The position numbers were made by a program, and so were the translations under genes. A DNA stretch of 64,000 bases, taken from contig NZ_FOBU01000002.1 in assembly GCF_900109915.1 (NCBI RefSeq), positions 947,170-1,011,169 of the forward strand, written 5' to 3'. Below the pieces are notes generated by a model. It saw only the letters and a program-made list of their open reading frames with translations, was not told where the DNA came from and did no database searches. This DNA is from Luteibacter sp. UNCMF331Sha3.1. GTDB taxonomy: Bacteria > Pseudomonadota > Gammaproteobacteria > Xanthomonadales > Rhodanobacteraceae. Shown here one piece after another: positions 29,474 to 38,428 of the stretch; the first letter of the stretch is position 1, and each line of letters begins with the position of its first letter.

Positions 29474-30250
29474 ATGCATACCCTCGAAACCAGCAACATC
29501 CATACTACCCGCCACGCCGGCAAGGTCGTCCTCGTCACCGGCGGCAGCTCGGGCATCGGCGAAGCCGCCGCGGCGCGTTTCCTCCGCGAAGGCGCCAAGG
29601 TGTACATCACGGGACGTCGTCAGGCCGAGCTGGACACCGTCGCGGCGCGCCTCGGCGCCATCCCCCTGCAGGGCGATATCGCCCGCGCGGAGGATCTGGA
29701 ACGCATCTTCGCCACGATCAAGGACCAGAGCGGCCATCTGGACATCCTGTTCGCCAACGCGGGTGGTGGCGAGTTCACCCCGCTCGACCAGGTGACGGAG
29801 CCGCAGTTCGACAAGTACTTCGGCATCAACGTGAAGGGCACGCTCTTCACCGTGCAGCACGCCCTGAAGCTGATGGGTCCGGGCTCGGCGATCGTGCTCA
29901 ACGGCTCGATGGTGTCCGTGCAGGGCCCGGCCGCCTTCGGTGTGTATGCCGCGACCAAGGCCGCGGTACGTTCGCTGGCGCGTACCCTCGCCACCGACCT
30001 CAAGGGCCGCGATATCCGTGTGAACGTCGTCGCCCCTGGCGTGATCGTGACGCCGGGCTACAAGTCGGAGCTGGGTTTCACCGACGAGCAGATCGCCGGC
30101 TATGTCGCGCAGGTCAGCGCCATGTCGCCGCTGGGCCGCACCGGCACGCCGGACGAGATCGCCAAGGTCGTTTCGTTCCTCGCTTCCGACGATGCGAGCT
30201 TCATCACGGGCGTTGAACTGTTCGTCGACGGTGGTCAGGCGCAGGTCTGA
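29474..30250 (+). CDS. Short-chain dehydrogenase/reductase (classical SDR)
   Basis: The 258-residue SDR has the NAD(P)-binding TGGSSGIG motif (residues about 23-30), FANAGGG, the catalytic Ser in LNGSMVS, and the YAATK active-site tetrad member, ending in a typical GVELFVDGGQAQV. TGRRQ after beta-2 suggests NADP(H) preference. Substrate is unknown. It is divergent from the LysR gene and probably its target, since DmlR/CrgA-type regulators commonly pair with one such gene. Confidence 0.9.
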   Translation: MHTLETSNIHTTRHAGKVVLVTGGSSGIGEAAAARFLREGAKVYITGRRQAELDTVAARLGAIPLQGDIARAEDLERIFATIKDQSGHLDILFANAGGGEFTPLDQVTEPQFDKYFGINVKGTLFTVQHALKLMGPGSAIVLNGSMVSVQGPAAFGVYAATKAAVRSLARTLATDLKGRDIRVNVVAPGVIVTPGYKSELGFTDEQIAGYVAQVSAMSPLGRTGTPDEIAKVVSFLASDDASFITGVELFVDGGQAQV

Positions 30251-30363
30251 TCGTCCACCCGCCGTGGCGCCCCCTCGCGTTTTTTCGCCGCAACGCGTGC
30301 GATAGCGCGTAGTCTTCACTCAGCGACGGCACGTCGCCGAAGCACTTACCGAGGGGGCGCCAT

Positions 30364-30468
30364 ATGAGCAAGGGAATGGATTCGAAGAAGAGCGACAAGA
30401 AAAAGCCCGCCAAGACGATGAAAGAAAAGAAGGCGGCCAAGGACGAAAAGAAGAAAAACGCGCGCTGA
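30364..30468 (+). CDS. 34-residue lysine-rich small protein
   Basis: A short frame starts at 30364 after a strong GAGGGGG ribosome site and encodes a 34-residue, highly basic product: MSKGMDSKKSDKKKPAKTMK, then more KK/EK repeats, ending KKKNAR. Lysine makes up roughly 40 per cent, and the codons are mostly AAG in a GC-rich genome. It has no hydrophobic segment. Such peptides are plausible nucleic-acid-binding or stress proteins, but the function is unknown. Confidence 0.6.
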   Translation: MSKGMDSKKSDKKKPAKTMKEKKAAKDEKKKNAR

Positions 30469-30528
30469 TTCCGGCCGTGGCACGTGGCACGTGACACGGC
30501 CGTCACGCGGGTCGGATAGACTTTTCCC

Positions 30529-31230
30529 GTGTGCGGCCGCTATGCCACCTTCGGACCTGCCAGCCTCAGTCGCGAGGCGCGGGCGGTGCTGGAAGAACTG
30601 GAAGTCGACATCATCGGCGAGATCAACCAGCGCGAGCCGAACTACAACATCGCGCCCACGGCCCGCGGCCTGATCGTCGGCCACGGCGACGCCGGTTACG
30701 GCGTGAAGTGGTATCGCTGGGGCCTCGTTCCTTCATGGGCGAAAGACAGCAAGGGCGGCGCGAAACTGTTCAACGCCCGGTCGGAGACGGTGGCGACCAT
30801 GCCGTCGTTCCGCGCGGCCTTCCGCAAGCGCCGGTGCCTCGTGCCGGCTTCCGGCTATTTCGAATGGCGCACCGAAGAGGGTGCCAGGCAGCCGTATTTC
30901 ATCCACGACCCCGAAGGCCACCTCATGATGTTCGCCGGCCTGTGGGAAGGCTGGCGCGCGTCGCCCGACGACGACTGGCTGCATACGTACACCATCGTCA
31001 CGGGCGAGCCGGGCCGCGTCACCGCCGACATCCACCAGCGGCAACCCGTGATCCTGCCACCGGACCTCTGGCGCGTCTGGATGTCCGGCGATACGGACGA
31101 GGCGGCCGCGGTGTTCGCGGCGGTCCCGGAGGCACCGCTGGCGTACCACCCGGTGACGAAAGCGGTCAATTCCTCGCGGAACCAGGGCTCCGCGCTGATC
31201 GAGCCCCTGGGACCGGACCGATCGGCCTGA
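30529..31230 (+). CDS. yedK: SOS response-associated protein, HMCES/YedK family
   Basis: This protein forms a thiazolidine cross-link with abasic sites in single-stranded DNA through its N-terminal cysteine and so shields them from error-prone repair. The 233-residue sequence begins (after a GTG start) with MCGRYATFG; Cys2 is the nucleophile once Met is removed. Other active-site residues are N in YNIAPT, E in ASGYFEWR and H in LAYHPVTKAVN, as in the family. An ATG start is absent, so GTG at 30529 is fixed by the obligate Cys2. Its end overlaps a convergent gene. Confidence 0.92.
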   Translation: MCGRYATFGPASLSREARAVLEELEVDIIGEINQREPNYNIAPTARGLIVGHGDAGYGVKWYRWGLVPSWAKDSKGGAKLFNARSETVATMPSFRAAFRKRRCLVPASGYFEWRTEEGARQPYFIHDPEGHLMMFAGLWEGWRASPDDDWLHTYTIVTGEPGRVTADIHQRQPVILPPDLWRVWMSGDTDEAAAVFAAVPEAPLAYHPVTKAVNSSRNQGSALIEPLGPDRSA

Positions 31231-31573
31231 CCGTCGCCTCGTAATCGACGTCGTCCTGGCGGAACAGCGTTTCCCAGTCGTCGTCGCGGGGTACCGCATA
31301 GGGATCGGGCGGCATCATGCGGCGGATGTGCGCGGCATGGTGTTTCGCATAGGCCTCGACGCAGCGCTCCAGGGCCACGGCGACGTTCGCGTGGCACGGC
31401 CGCCAGCGTGCGGGCCCATAGATCCAGATCAACTCCCATCGCGACGGCGAGCCCTCGGGCAGCCGCCGCAATCGCGCGAAAGCGCGGCCACGACGACTCA
31501 GGCGGGCTTCGTAGCCGTAGCCGTAATTGGACCAGACGACACGGTGCGCGGTGGTTCCGCGTGATGGTTTCAT
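31166..31573 (-). CDS. Unknown protein overlapping the end of yedK
   Basis: This 135-residue protein is unrecognised. Its sequence (SNYGYGYEARLSRRGRAFAR, RWELIWIYGPARWRPCHANV, ALERCVEAYAKHHAAHIRRM) has normal protein composition with many aromatics. The start at 31573 follows AAGGGG at 7 bp. The last 65 bp lie inside the yedK coding region on the other strand, so its C-terminal residues are constrained by two reading frames and may have been gained by loss of an earlier stop. Confidence 0.55.
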   Translation of the reverse strand: MKPSRGTTAHRVVWSNYGYGYEARLSRRGRAFARLRRLPEGSPSRWELIWIYGPARWRPCHANVAVALERCVEAYAKHHAAHIRRMMPPDPYAVPRDDDWETLFRQDDVDYEATVRPIGPVPGARSARSPGSARN

Positions 31574-31634
31574 GGCATGCCCCTTCGACATGGGGCGGAG
31601 CATGGACGGGGTCTGTCTCAGGAACCGGGATCGG

Positions 31635-33404
31635 TCAGGTGTCGTGGCGATGGGTGGTGACGTGGCGGCGGTCTTCGCGACCGGCGTAGAGCTCGCGGTC
31701 GGCGCGTGCGATGACCGTGTCCACGGGCTCGCCGGGTTCGCTCCGCGTGCCGCCGATGCTCAGGGCGATCGCCGCGACGGCAGCTTCTTCCTCGACGGTG
31801 GCGCGCACGTCGTCGAGCCGCGCGGGATCGTCGATCACCACGAGGAACTCGTCGCCGCCAAGGCGTACCACCGCGTCGCGATCGGTGACGCACCGATGGA
31901 GCAGGGCGACGGTGGCGACCAGGATCTCGTCGCCGCGCTGGTGTCCGAAGGTGTCGTTGATCGTCTTGAAGTGGTTGAGGTCGATGACGAGGCATGCCCA
32001 CGCACGGCCCTGCGCCACCTGTTGTTCGAGCTTTTGCAGGTAGCGGCGATTGAACGCCTTGGTGAGGGCGTCCTTCGTCGACCATTCCACCAGCAGCTGC
32101 TCGTAGCGGTACTGCTCGGTGACGTCCTGCGCGTGGCCGAGCACGTACGGCTCGTCGAGGTCCTCTTCCACGGCGTTCTGGTAGCGCCAGTAACGCAGCG
32201 AGCCGTCGGAGGCGATGAGCTCGAGCAGGCCGCGGTCGATGCCGTGCTCGCGGATGCGCGAGAGGTAACCTTCGAAGGCCGGGCGCCGCGCCGGCATCAT
32301 GAAATCGCAGAGATTCCGGCCCAGCATGGCGCTGATGTCGAAACCGAGCGAGGCGGCGGCCGCGGGATTGACCGACAGGATCACGCCGGAGAAATCGTGG
32401 GTGCAGATCAGGCCGAGCGAAAGTTCGAAGATCTGCCGGAAACGCCGTTCGCTGGACTGCAGCGACTCCATGGCGCGGCGTCGGTCGTTCACGTCCTGGA
32501 TGGCGCCGGCGAGCCGCACCGGCCGGCCGTCCTCCCGCTCGAGCGCGCCCACCGTGCGCACCCAGATGCGCCGGCCCTTCGCGGTGACCAGCGGGAGTTC
32601 GAGATCCCACGGCGTGCCCCGCTCGATCGCGGCGTCGACCGCCTGCTGCAGGATCACGCGGGCATCGGGCGGGTAGAAATCGAGCGCGCTGTCGAGGCGC
32701 GGCACCTGTCCGGAGGGCAGGTCGTGGATGGCGAAGGTCTGTTCCGTCCAGCGCAGCGTCCAGCTACCGAGGTCGAGCTCCCAGCCGCCGATGCCCGCGA
32801 CCCGTCCGGTGCGCTGCAGGAACTGCTGGCTCTCGCGCAGATCCGCTTCCAGCGCCTGCGACACGGCGGTGAGACGGCGGGCTTCGCTGGCCTCGGACTC
32901 CGCCGCCTCGCGCTGCTCCAGCAGTTCCAGGCGCCGCTCCAGCGCCACCGATGCCGCTTCGGCAAGGTGTGCGAGCGCGTCGAGCTGGTTCGGCGCGAGC
33001 TGTCGCGCCTCGCGGTCGATGACGCAGAGCGCACCCAGGGTCAGGCCATCCGGCGTCTGCACGGGAAAGCCGGCGTAGGCACGCACGCCGGGCATGCCGG
33101 TGACGAGCGGATTGGTGGCGAAACGATCGTCGGTGCGGGCGTCCAGCACCTCGAGCGGCTGCGACGACGCCACCACGTGCTGGCAGAAAGCGTATTCGCG
33201 CGGCGTCTCCGTGACGCCCGGCAGGCCGACGTTGGCCTTGAACCATTGCCGGTTCTCGTCGATCAGCGTGAGCATCGACATCGGCATGCCCGCGATCGCG
33301 GCGGCAGCCTGGACCAGCGCGTCGAACATCCCTTCGGGCGCGGTGTCGAGAACCCGCAGATGGCGCAGGCGGGCTAGCCGGGTCTGCTCGTCGATCGCGT
33401 TCAT
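31635..33404 (-). CDS. GAF-PAS-PAS-GGDEF diguanylate cyclase
   Basis: The 589-residue protein makes cyclic di-GMP. An N-terminal GAF domain (about residues 15-160, with LTLIDENRQWFKANVG and REYAFCQHVV), a coiled linker, two PAS domains (RRFRQIFELSLGLICTHDFS is the second) and a C-terminal GGDEF domain (KDALTKAFNRRYL, FKTINDTFGHQRGDEIL, active site LGGDEFLVV) are visible. There is no EAL domain and no membrane segment. The GAF-PAS layout suggests sensing of a small ligand or redox state. The ATG at 33404 fits the GAF start NAIDEQTRLARL; the upstream extension is not conserved in character. Confidence 0.9.
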   Translation of the reverse strand: MNAIDEQTRLARLRHLRVLDTAPEGMFDALVQAAAAIAGMPMSMLTLIDENRQWFKANVGLPGVTETPREYAFCQHVVASSQPLEVLDARTDDRFATNPLVTGMPGVRAYAGFPVQTPDGLTLGALCVIDREARQLAPNQLDALAHLAEAASVALERRLELLEQREAAESEASEARRLTAVSQALEADLRESQQFLQRTGRVAGIGGWELDLGSWTLRWTEQTFAIHDLPSGQVPRLDSALDFYPPDARVILQQAVDAAIERGTPWDLELPLVTAKGRRIWVRTVGALEREDGRPVRLAGAIQDVNDRRRAMESLQSSERRFRQIFELSLGLICTHDFSGVILSVNPAAAASLGFDISAMLGRNLCDFMMPARRPAFEGYLSRIREHGIDRGLLELIASDGSLRYWRYQNAVEEDLDEPYVLGHAQDVTEQYRYEQLLVEWSTKDALTKAFNRRYLQKLEQQVAQGRAWACLVIDLNHFKTINDTFGHQRGDEILVATVALLHRCVTDRDAVVRLGGDEFLVVIDDPARLDDVRATVEEEAAVAAIALSIGGTRSEPGEPVDTVIARADRELYAGREDRRHVTTHRHDT

Positions 33405-33558
33405 GACGGGATAGCGGTACCTCACTCGGTGCTCGCACGCTGGCACGCACCGTACCCGCGGTCAAGACGCAGGTCTTCACGATTTGCACAGGGTCACGAA
33501 TGCGATAAGTTAGCCGTAACGCATGACCTTGCGCCGGCCGATTTCCTGAGGGGGGAAT

Positions 33559-34050
33559 TTGGGCAGATCCGCACCAGCAAGCATCCACGCCTTGCTCGAA
33601 GGCGCCTGGACCGCCTCGCGCCTCCATGCGCTGGCCGGCCTGACGGATGGTGTCGTGCTGGCCGATCGGGACGGCCACATCGTGTTCGCCAACCCCGTGG
33701 CCGATGCCTTGCTGGGTCGCGTGCGACGCGGCGCCGGCATCGACGACTACAGCTGCATGCATGGCGTCTTCACGATGGAGGGTCGCCCGTACCCGTCGGA
33801 AGATCTGCCGCTTTCGCGTGCGATCCTCGGTTGCGAGACGACGCGGGACGTGCCGCTCAACGTCCGTCGGCCCGACGGTGTCTGCATCCCGCTGCTCGTC
33901 TCCGGACAACCCCTGTTCGACGGCAACGGCGTGCTGGTGGGCGGCGTGGTGTTGTTCCGTGCCGCGGTCGTGGGCGTGGAGGCCGCGCCGGTCCGACGCG
34001 GCGTGCTGAAGCGCGAGGCACGGGAACCGGACGCCCGCGACGGGATGTAG
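33559..34050 (+). CDS. Single PAS-domain protein
   Basis: This 163-residue protein has one PAS domain (LAGLTDGVVLADRDGHIVFANPVADALLG) and no output domain. The start is a TTG at 33559, set by a GAGGGGG ribosome site; no ATG exists nearby in frame. Such lone PAS proteins act as sensors for partner proteins. The gene lies divergent from the diguanylate cyclase, which itself holds PAS domains, and just before a small MerR-like gene, so it may modulate either of them. Confidence 0.7.
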   Translation: MGRSAPASIHALLEGAWTASRLHALAGLTDGVVLADRDGHIVFANPVADALLGRVRRGAGIDDYSCMHGVFTMEGRPYPSEDLPLSRAILGCETTRDVPLNVRRPDGVCIPLLVSGQPLFDGNGVLVGGVVLFRAAVVGVEAAPVRRGVLKREAREPDARDGM

Positions 34051-34082
34051 ACTGGCCGCTGCGGCTACTCCGGATCACCCCC

Positions 34083-34355
34083 GTGCACATCGACGAACTC
34101 GCCCGACTCGCGGGCTGCGATCCCGACACCGTTCGCTATTACGAGGGCCTCGGCCTCATTGCCGGTGCGGGCGCGGACGATGACCGCATCTACGGCGACG
34201 CCGATGTCGAACGGATGCGTGTCATCGTGCGGGGCCGGTCGCTGGGGCTCGACGTCGAGGGCATACGCGGACTCCTCGCGACGTCGACCCGCCCGCGCCG
34301 CGAGGTGCCGAGCGGTCCGCTGATCAGGAAGGGTCGGTTGCGCTCGGGTCAATGA
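34083..34355 (+). CDS. Minimal MerR-family DNA-binding protein
   Basis: The 90-residue product has a MerR helix-turn-helix with its wing (HIDELARLAGCDPDTVRYYEGLGLI, then RIYGDADVERMRVIVRGRSLGLDVEGI) but ends before the long dimerisation helix and effector domain normally present. The GTG start at 34083 fits the MerR N-terminus. The C-terminus RRPREVPSGPLIRKGRLRSGQ-like tail overlaps the 3' end of the convergent GlxA-type gene by 32 bp. It may be a truncated regulator or a functional stand-alone HTH. Confidence 0.65.
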   Translation: MHIDELARLAGCDPDTVRYYEGLGLIAGAGADDDRIYGDADVERMRVIVRGRSLGLDVEGIRGLLATSTRPRREVPSGPLIRKGRLRSGQ

Positions 34356-35301
34356 ACGAGGAGCCTCGCCGCTCGCGCCGCAGCACCTGGGGCGTGATGC
34401 CGTAGCCGCGCACGAACGCCTCGCGCAGATGTTTCCGATCGCGGAAGCCGGTTTCGCGCGCGACGATCTCCAGCGAATGACGGCCCCGCTCGATCATGTT
34501 GCGGGCCTCTTCCAGGCGCAGCTGCTCCACCGCTTTCCTCGGCGAATGACCCGTTTCCGCCTGGAAGACGCGGCTGAACTGCCGGGGGCTCAGGTGGACG
34601 GCGCGCGCGAGATCGTCGACGGTCAGGGACTGGGCGAGGTTGCGGCGCGCGTAGTCGAGCGCGGCGTGCATGCGGTCGGACTTCGGCCCCAGCCGCAACC
34701 ATTCCGAATGCTGCGACTGCCCGCCCGCGCGCCGGTAATGCATGACGAGCGCATGGGCGACGGAGCGGGCGACCTCGTGGCCAAGATCGTTTTCCACCAT
34801 CGCCAGGGCGAGGTCCATCGCCGCGGTGAGACCGGCGGACGTCCATATCGAGCCGTCGACGGTGAAGATGCGATCTTCCTCGACCCGCGCCTCCGGGTAC
34901 CGGGTGCGAAGCGCGTTGGCGAAGGCCCAGTGCGTGGTCGCACGTCGCCCCCTCAGCAAGCCGGCGTCGCCGAGGGCGAACGCGCCGGTGCACAGGCCCG
35001 CCACGCGCCGGGCATGGCGCGCCGCCTCGTTGATGAAGTCGATCCCGGCCTGCGGCACCGCCCAATCCAGCGGACTGACCACGCCGCAGATCATCCAGGT
35101 ATCGGCGGCCATCGCATCGTTCGCCGCCTCCGTGTAGACCCCGGTACCGAGCGACGACCGCACCTTGCCGCCCGCGATCGAGTAATCCGTCACCTGGTAG
35201 ACGGGCTCCCGGGTGACGAGGTTGGCCACCTCGAAGACCGACTGCGTTCCCATCGCCATGACCTGGAAGCCTTCGGGCAGGAAGTATCCGACTCTGTGCA
35301 T
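34324..35301 (-). CDS. GlxA-family regulator (DJ-1/PfpI plus AraC HTH)
   Basis: This 325-residue regulator has an N-terminal DJ-1/PfpI-like domain (RVGYFLPEGFQVMAMGTQSVFEVAN, with the cysteine elbow GLCTGAFALGDAGLL) and a C-terminal AraC double HTH (TVDDLARAVHLSPRQFSRVFQAETG). It is closely related in layout to the GlxA-type gene at 37347. It is divergent from a quinone-oxidoreductase-type gene 110 bp away, the probable target. The ATG at 35301 is placed by the domain start; a longer frame upstream has no homology. Confidence 0.85.
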   Translation of the reverse strand: MHRVGYFLPEGFQVMAMGTQSVFEVANLVTREPVYQVTDYSIAGGKVRSSLGTGVYTEAANDAMAADTWMICGVVSPLDWAVPQAGIDFINEAARHARRVAGLCTGAFALGDAGLLRGRRATTHWAFANALRTRYPEARVEEDRIFTVDGSIWTSAGLTAAMDLALAMVENDLGHEVARSVAHALVMHYRRAGGQSQHSEWLRLGPKSDRMHAALDYARRNLAQSLTVDDLARAVHLSPRQFSRVFQAETGHSPRKAVEQLRLEEARNMIERGRHSLEIVARETGFRDRKHLREAFVRGYGITPQVLRRERRGSSFIDPSATDPS

Positions 35302-35410
35302 CACGTTTACCTGCGAGGTGTCCGAAAAAAGGTGGTCTGTGTCATTGGCGGTACGGTGACGGTACGTGCAGCATGCTGTCTGGGCAAACCAAGTCAAAGA
35401 GCGACGAACC

Positions 35411-36418
35411 ATGAAAGCCATCGTGTACGACAAGGCCGGCATTCCCGCGACCGACCCCGCTTCGCTGCGTGAGATCGATGTTCCCACGCCGGAACCCGGC
35501 GACACCGACCTGCTCGTGCGGATCGCGGCGATCGCCGTCAATCCGGTCGATACCAAGCTCCGCGCCGGCGTGCAGCCGGCCGGCCCCCGCATCCTCGGCT
35601 GGGACGGCGTCGCCACGGTCGAGCAGGCGGGCGTGGGCGTGACGCGTTTCCGCAAGGGCGACGTGGTGTGGTTCTCGGGCGACATTACCCGTCCCGGCAC
35701 CTATGCGGAATACACGCTGGTCGACGAGCGCATCGCGTCGCTGGCGCCGACGTCGATCACCGCGGCCGAGGCCGCGGCATTGCCGCTGACCGCCATCACG
35801 GCGTGGGAGCTCCTCTTCGACCGCCTGCGCGTCGGCGAGAGCGGGGGCCGCGGCGAGAGCCTTCTCGTGATCGGCGCGGGTGGCGGCGTCGGGTCGATCC
35901 TCGTCCAGCTGGCGGCACGGCTCACCGGTCTCACCGTCATCGGCACGGCGTCCCGGCCGGAAACGGAAGCATGGGTGCGTGACCTCGGTGCGCACCACGT
36001 CGTGGACCACACCCGGCCCCTTCAGCCGCAGCTCGCCGGCCTGGGCTTTCCGGCGGTCGACCACGTCATCAGCCTCACGCATACCGAGCAGTATTACGCG
36101 CAGATCGTGGAGGTGCTGAAGCCGCAGGGACAGTTCGCCCTGATCGACGACCCCGCGACGCTCGACGCGTTGCCGCTGAAGCGGAAGTCGATTTCCCTGC
36201 ACTGGGAGTTCATGTTCACCCGTTCCATGTATCGCACCGAGGACATGAGCAAGCAGCACGATCTGCTCGCCCGCGTCGCGACGCTGATCGATACCGGCGT
36301 GCTGAAGACCACGCTCGGCGAGCACCTCGGCACCATCGACGCCGCCAACCTGCGCAAGGCCCATGCGTTGCTCGAAAGCCACCGCGCCAGGGGCAAGCTC
36401 GTGCTGGAAGGGTTCTAG
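35411..36418 (+). CDS. Zinc-type alcohol dehydrogenase-like / quinone oxidoreductase (MDR family)
   Basis: The 335-residue medium-chain dehydrogenase/reductase has a GroES-like N-terminal half (IAAIAVNPVDTKLRAGV, ILGWDGVATVEQAG) and a Rossmann half with VIGAGGGVGSILVQLA, the NADPH site. It lacks the catalytic zinc cysteine/histidine ligands of true alcohol dehydrogenases and matches the ZADH/QOR-like subgroup (yogA/zinc-type). Likely reaction: NADPH-dependent reduction of quinones or alpha,beta-unsaturated carbonyls. Two AraC-type genes surround it, one of them divergent. Confidence 0.88.
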   Translation: MKAIVYDKAGIPATDPASLREIDVPTPEPGDTDLLVRIAAIAVNPVDTKLRAGVQPAGPRILGWDGVATVEQAGVGVTRFRKGDVVWFSGDITRPGTYAEYTLVDERIASLAPTSITAAEAAALPLTAITAWELLFDRLRVGESGGRGESLLVIGAGGGVGSILVQLAARLTGLTVIGTASRPETEAWVRDLGAHHVVDHTRPLQPQLAGLGFPAVDHVISLTHTEQYYAQIVEVLKPQGQFALIDDPATLDALPLKRKSISLHWEFMFTRSMYRTEDMSKQHDLLARVATLIDTGVLKTTLGEHLGTIDAANLRKAHALLESHRARGKLVLEGF

Positions 36419-37161
36419 CCGTCGGCAAGCAACAGCCTCCGGCGCCACGCGCCGGGGGATTGCCCCATCAGCCGCGTGAAGCTCCGGGTGAAGTGCGTCT
36501 GTTCGCCGAAGCCACAGGCAAGCGCGATATCGCAGAGGCTGAGGCCGGCGACGGCCAGAAGCGACTGCGCACGCTGTACGCGCCGGCGGATGATCCACTG
36601 CCGGGGCGGAAGGCCATGCGTTTCACGGAAGGCGCGCGTGAACTGGCTCGACGAGAGATTGCACAGCGCCGCCACGTCGGCGGTGGTGATCGGGTGCTCG
36701 AGCTGGTCATCGATGTAGCTGCGCACGCGCTCGTCCTGCCAGGCCGCGAGTCCGCCACCCGATCGGCGGAGCGGGCCCGGATGGGGCATGTCACCGTATG
36801 CCGCGCGCAACGCCAGCGCGGCTTCGACGAGCACGACCTCCGAGGCGCCGCGCTCGAGCGCGAGGCGCGCGATGACGCCACAAAGGTGCGTGGTGACCGA
36901 GTCGTCGACGATGCGCCCGCTGGTCGGCGCGAGGAAAATGCCTAGTTCGGGCTCGTCGCCCGTCGCGTAGGCAATGAGCAGCGGCACCAGTCCGGGTGCC
37001 TCGACATACGGCAAGGTGACCAGAGTGCGCCTCGCGCGCAGCGACGCAAGCACACGGCGCACGGAATCGCCCCGGGCGAAGGTCGCGCGGCGGCGTGCCT
37101 TGTCGATCTGGATGCCCAGCCCGGTCGTGCTGTCAGACGGTAAGCCTGTGGTTGCGTACAT
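36415..37161 (-). CDS. AraC-family transcriptional regulator
   Basis: This 248-residue regulator has a cupin-like N-terminal domain (VLASLRARRTLVTLPYVEAPGLVPLLIAY) related to the AraC_N/DUF6597 type and an AraC HTH pair (VAALCNLSSSQFTRAFRETHGLPPRQW, then LCDIALACGFGEQTHFTRSFTRLMGQSPG). The stop codons of this gene and the convergent oxidoreductase overlap by 4 bp. The start at 37161 is divergent, 185 bp away, from a second GlxA-type gene. Confidence 0.82.
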   Translation of the reverse strand: MYATTGLPSDSTTGLGIQIDKARRRATFARGDSVRRVLASLRARRTLVTLPYVEAPGLVPLLIAYATGDEPELGIFLAPTSGRIVDDSVTTHLCGVIARLALERGASEVVLVEAALALRAAYGDMPHPGPLRRSGGGLAAWQDERVRSYIDDQLEHPITTADVAALCNLSSSQFTRAFRETHGLPPRQWIIRRRVQRAQSLLAVAGLSLCDIALACGFGEQTHFTRSFTRLMGQSPGAWRRRLLLADG

Positions 37162-37346
37162 GGTGGTGCCCGGAATGTTTCGTCATGTGAAGAGGCTATC
37201 CACGCGTCGCCCGTTCCGGCGGACGAAAAAGACCGTAAAAACGGACAAGCCACGACAGCCTTGGACAAAACACGCGCCGCTTGGCTCGGCCGGTGCTTGG
37301 CGGGTCGGTGGTAGGCTGGCGCCTTCCACTTTCGAGGGCATCGGCA

Positions 37347-38303
37347 ATGCGGCGCGTCGGCATGATCATCTATCCCGATTTTCAGGTGCTGTGCTTTGCC
37401 GCGTTATCCGTGTTCGAAGTCGCCAACAAGGAAGCGGGTTCCCGGCTCTACGACCTCGAGGTGCTGGGGAAGGGCGGTGGCTCGGTACGGGGATCGTTCG
37501 GCCAGGCCGTGTCGTGCGCGCCGCTGGTGGACGACGGCTTCGATACGCTGCTGATCGGGGTCGGCATGGAGGTGCCGCCGCACGAGCCGGCGGTGTCGTC
37601 GTTCCTCGTCGATACGGCCTCGCGCACGCGTCGCGTCGCGTCGATCTGCCTGGGCAGTTTCGTGCTCGGCGACGCTGGCCTGCTCGATGGTCGCAAGGCG
37701 ACCACGCACTGGAATTTCGGCGACCGCCTGCGGCAGCGCTATCCGCGCTGCGACGTCGACATGAACAAGATCTTCGTGCGGAGCGGACGCATCTGGTCCT
37801 CGGCCGGCATGTCGGCGGGCATCGATCTGGCGCTCGGCCTCGTCGAAGAGGACCACGGCCGGGAGCTTGCCGCCATGATCGCCAAAGGCATGGTACTCAA
37901 CCACCGGCGCGCCGGTGGCCAGTCGCAGCATTCCGCGATGCTCGAACTCGACGCGCGCAGCGATCGTATCCAGGCCGCGCTCGCCCACGCGCGGCGTAAC
38001 CTGCGCAATCCACTGAGCATCGATGAACTGGCCGCGGTGGCATGCGTCAGTCCCCGGCAGTTCTCGCGCGCGTTTCGCGCCGAAACGGGACGTACACCGG
38101 CGCAGGCCGTGGCGCAGCTTCGTCTCGAACAGGCACGCATGCTGGTGGAGCAGGGCAGCATCGCGTTCGACGTCATCGCACGCGACACGGGCTTCGGCGA
38201 CGCCGAACGCATGCGGCGCGCGTTCGTGAAGGCGACGGGCCTCGCGCCCTCCGATCTCCGGCGCGAAGCACGCGCCACGCCGCGTACCGACCTGGGGCAC
38301 TGA
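37347..38303 (+). CDS. GlxA-family regulator (second copy)
   Basis: The 318 residues are a DJ-1/PfpI domain (RVGMIIYPDFQVLCFAALSVFEVAN, elbow SICLGSFVLGDAGLLDG) followed by an AraC double HTH (SIDELAAVACVSPRQFSRAFRAETGRTPAQAV). The shared HRRAGGQSQHS and HTH blocks show it is a paralogue of the protein encoded at 34324-35301. It lies 126 bp upstream of an SDR gene in the same direction, which is its likely target. An upstream in-frame extension has no homology, so the ATG at 37347 is used. Confidence 0.85.
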   Translation: MRRVGMIIYPDFQVLCFAALSVFEVANKEAGSRLYDLEVLGKGGGSVRGSFGQAVSCAPLVDDGFDTLLIGVGMEVPPHEPAVSSFLVDTASRTRRVASICLGSFVLGDAGLLDGRKATTHWNFGDRLRQRYPRCDVDMNKIFVRSGRIWSSAGMSAGIDLALGLVEEDHGRELAAMIAKGMVLNHRRAGGQSQHSAMLELDARSDRIQAALAHARRNLRNPLSIDELAAVACVSPRQFSRAFRAETGRTPAQAVAQLRLEQARMLVEQGSIAFDVIARDTGFGDAERMRRAFVKATGLAPSDLRREARATPRTDLGH

Positions 38304-38428
38304 GCGGGTCGGTTCATCGCCCCGCGTGTCCGGAATTGCGGTTTTTTCGTCCTTTGAACAGGCGTGGCCCGTCCGCACAACGGGACCCAGCGACGCCATC
38401 GTGGCGCGTCTCTTCTGAAGGACACATC

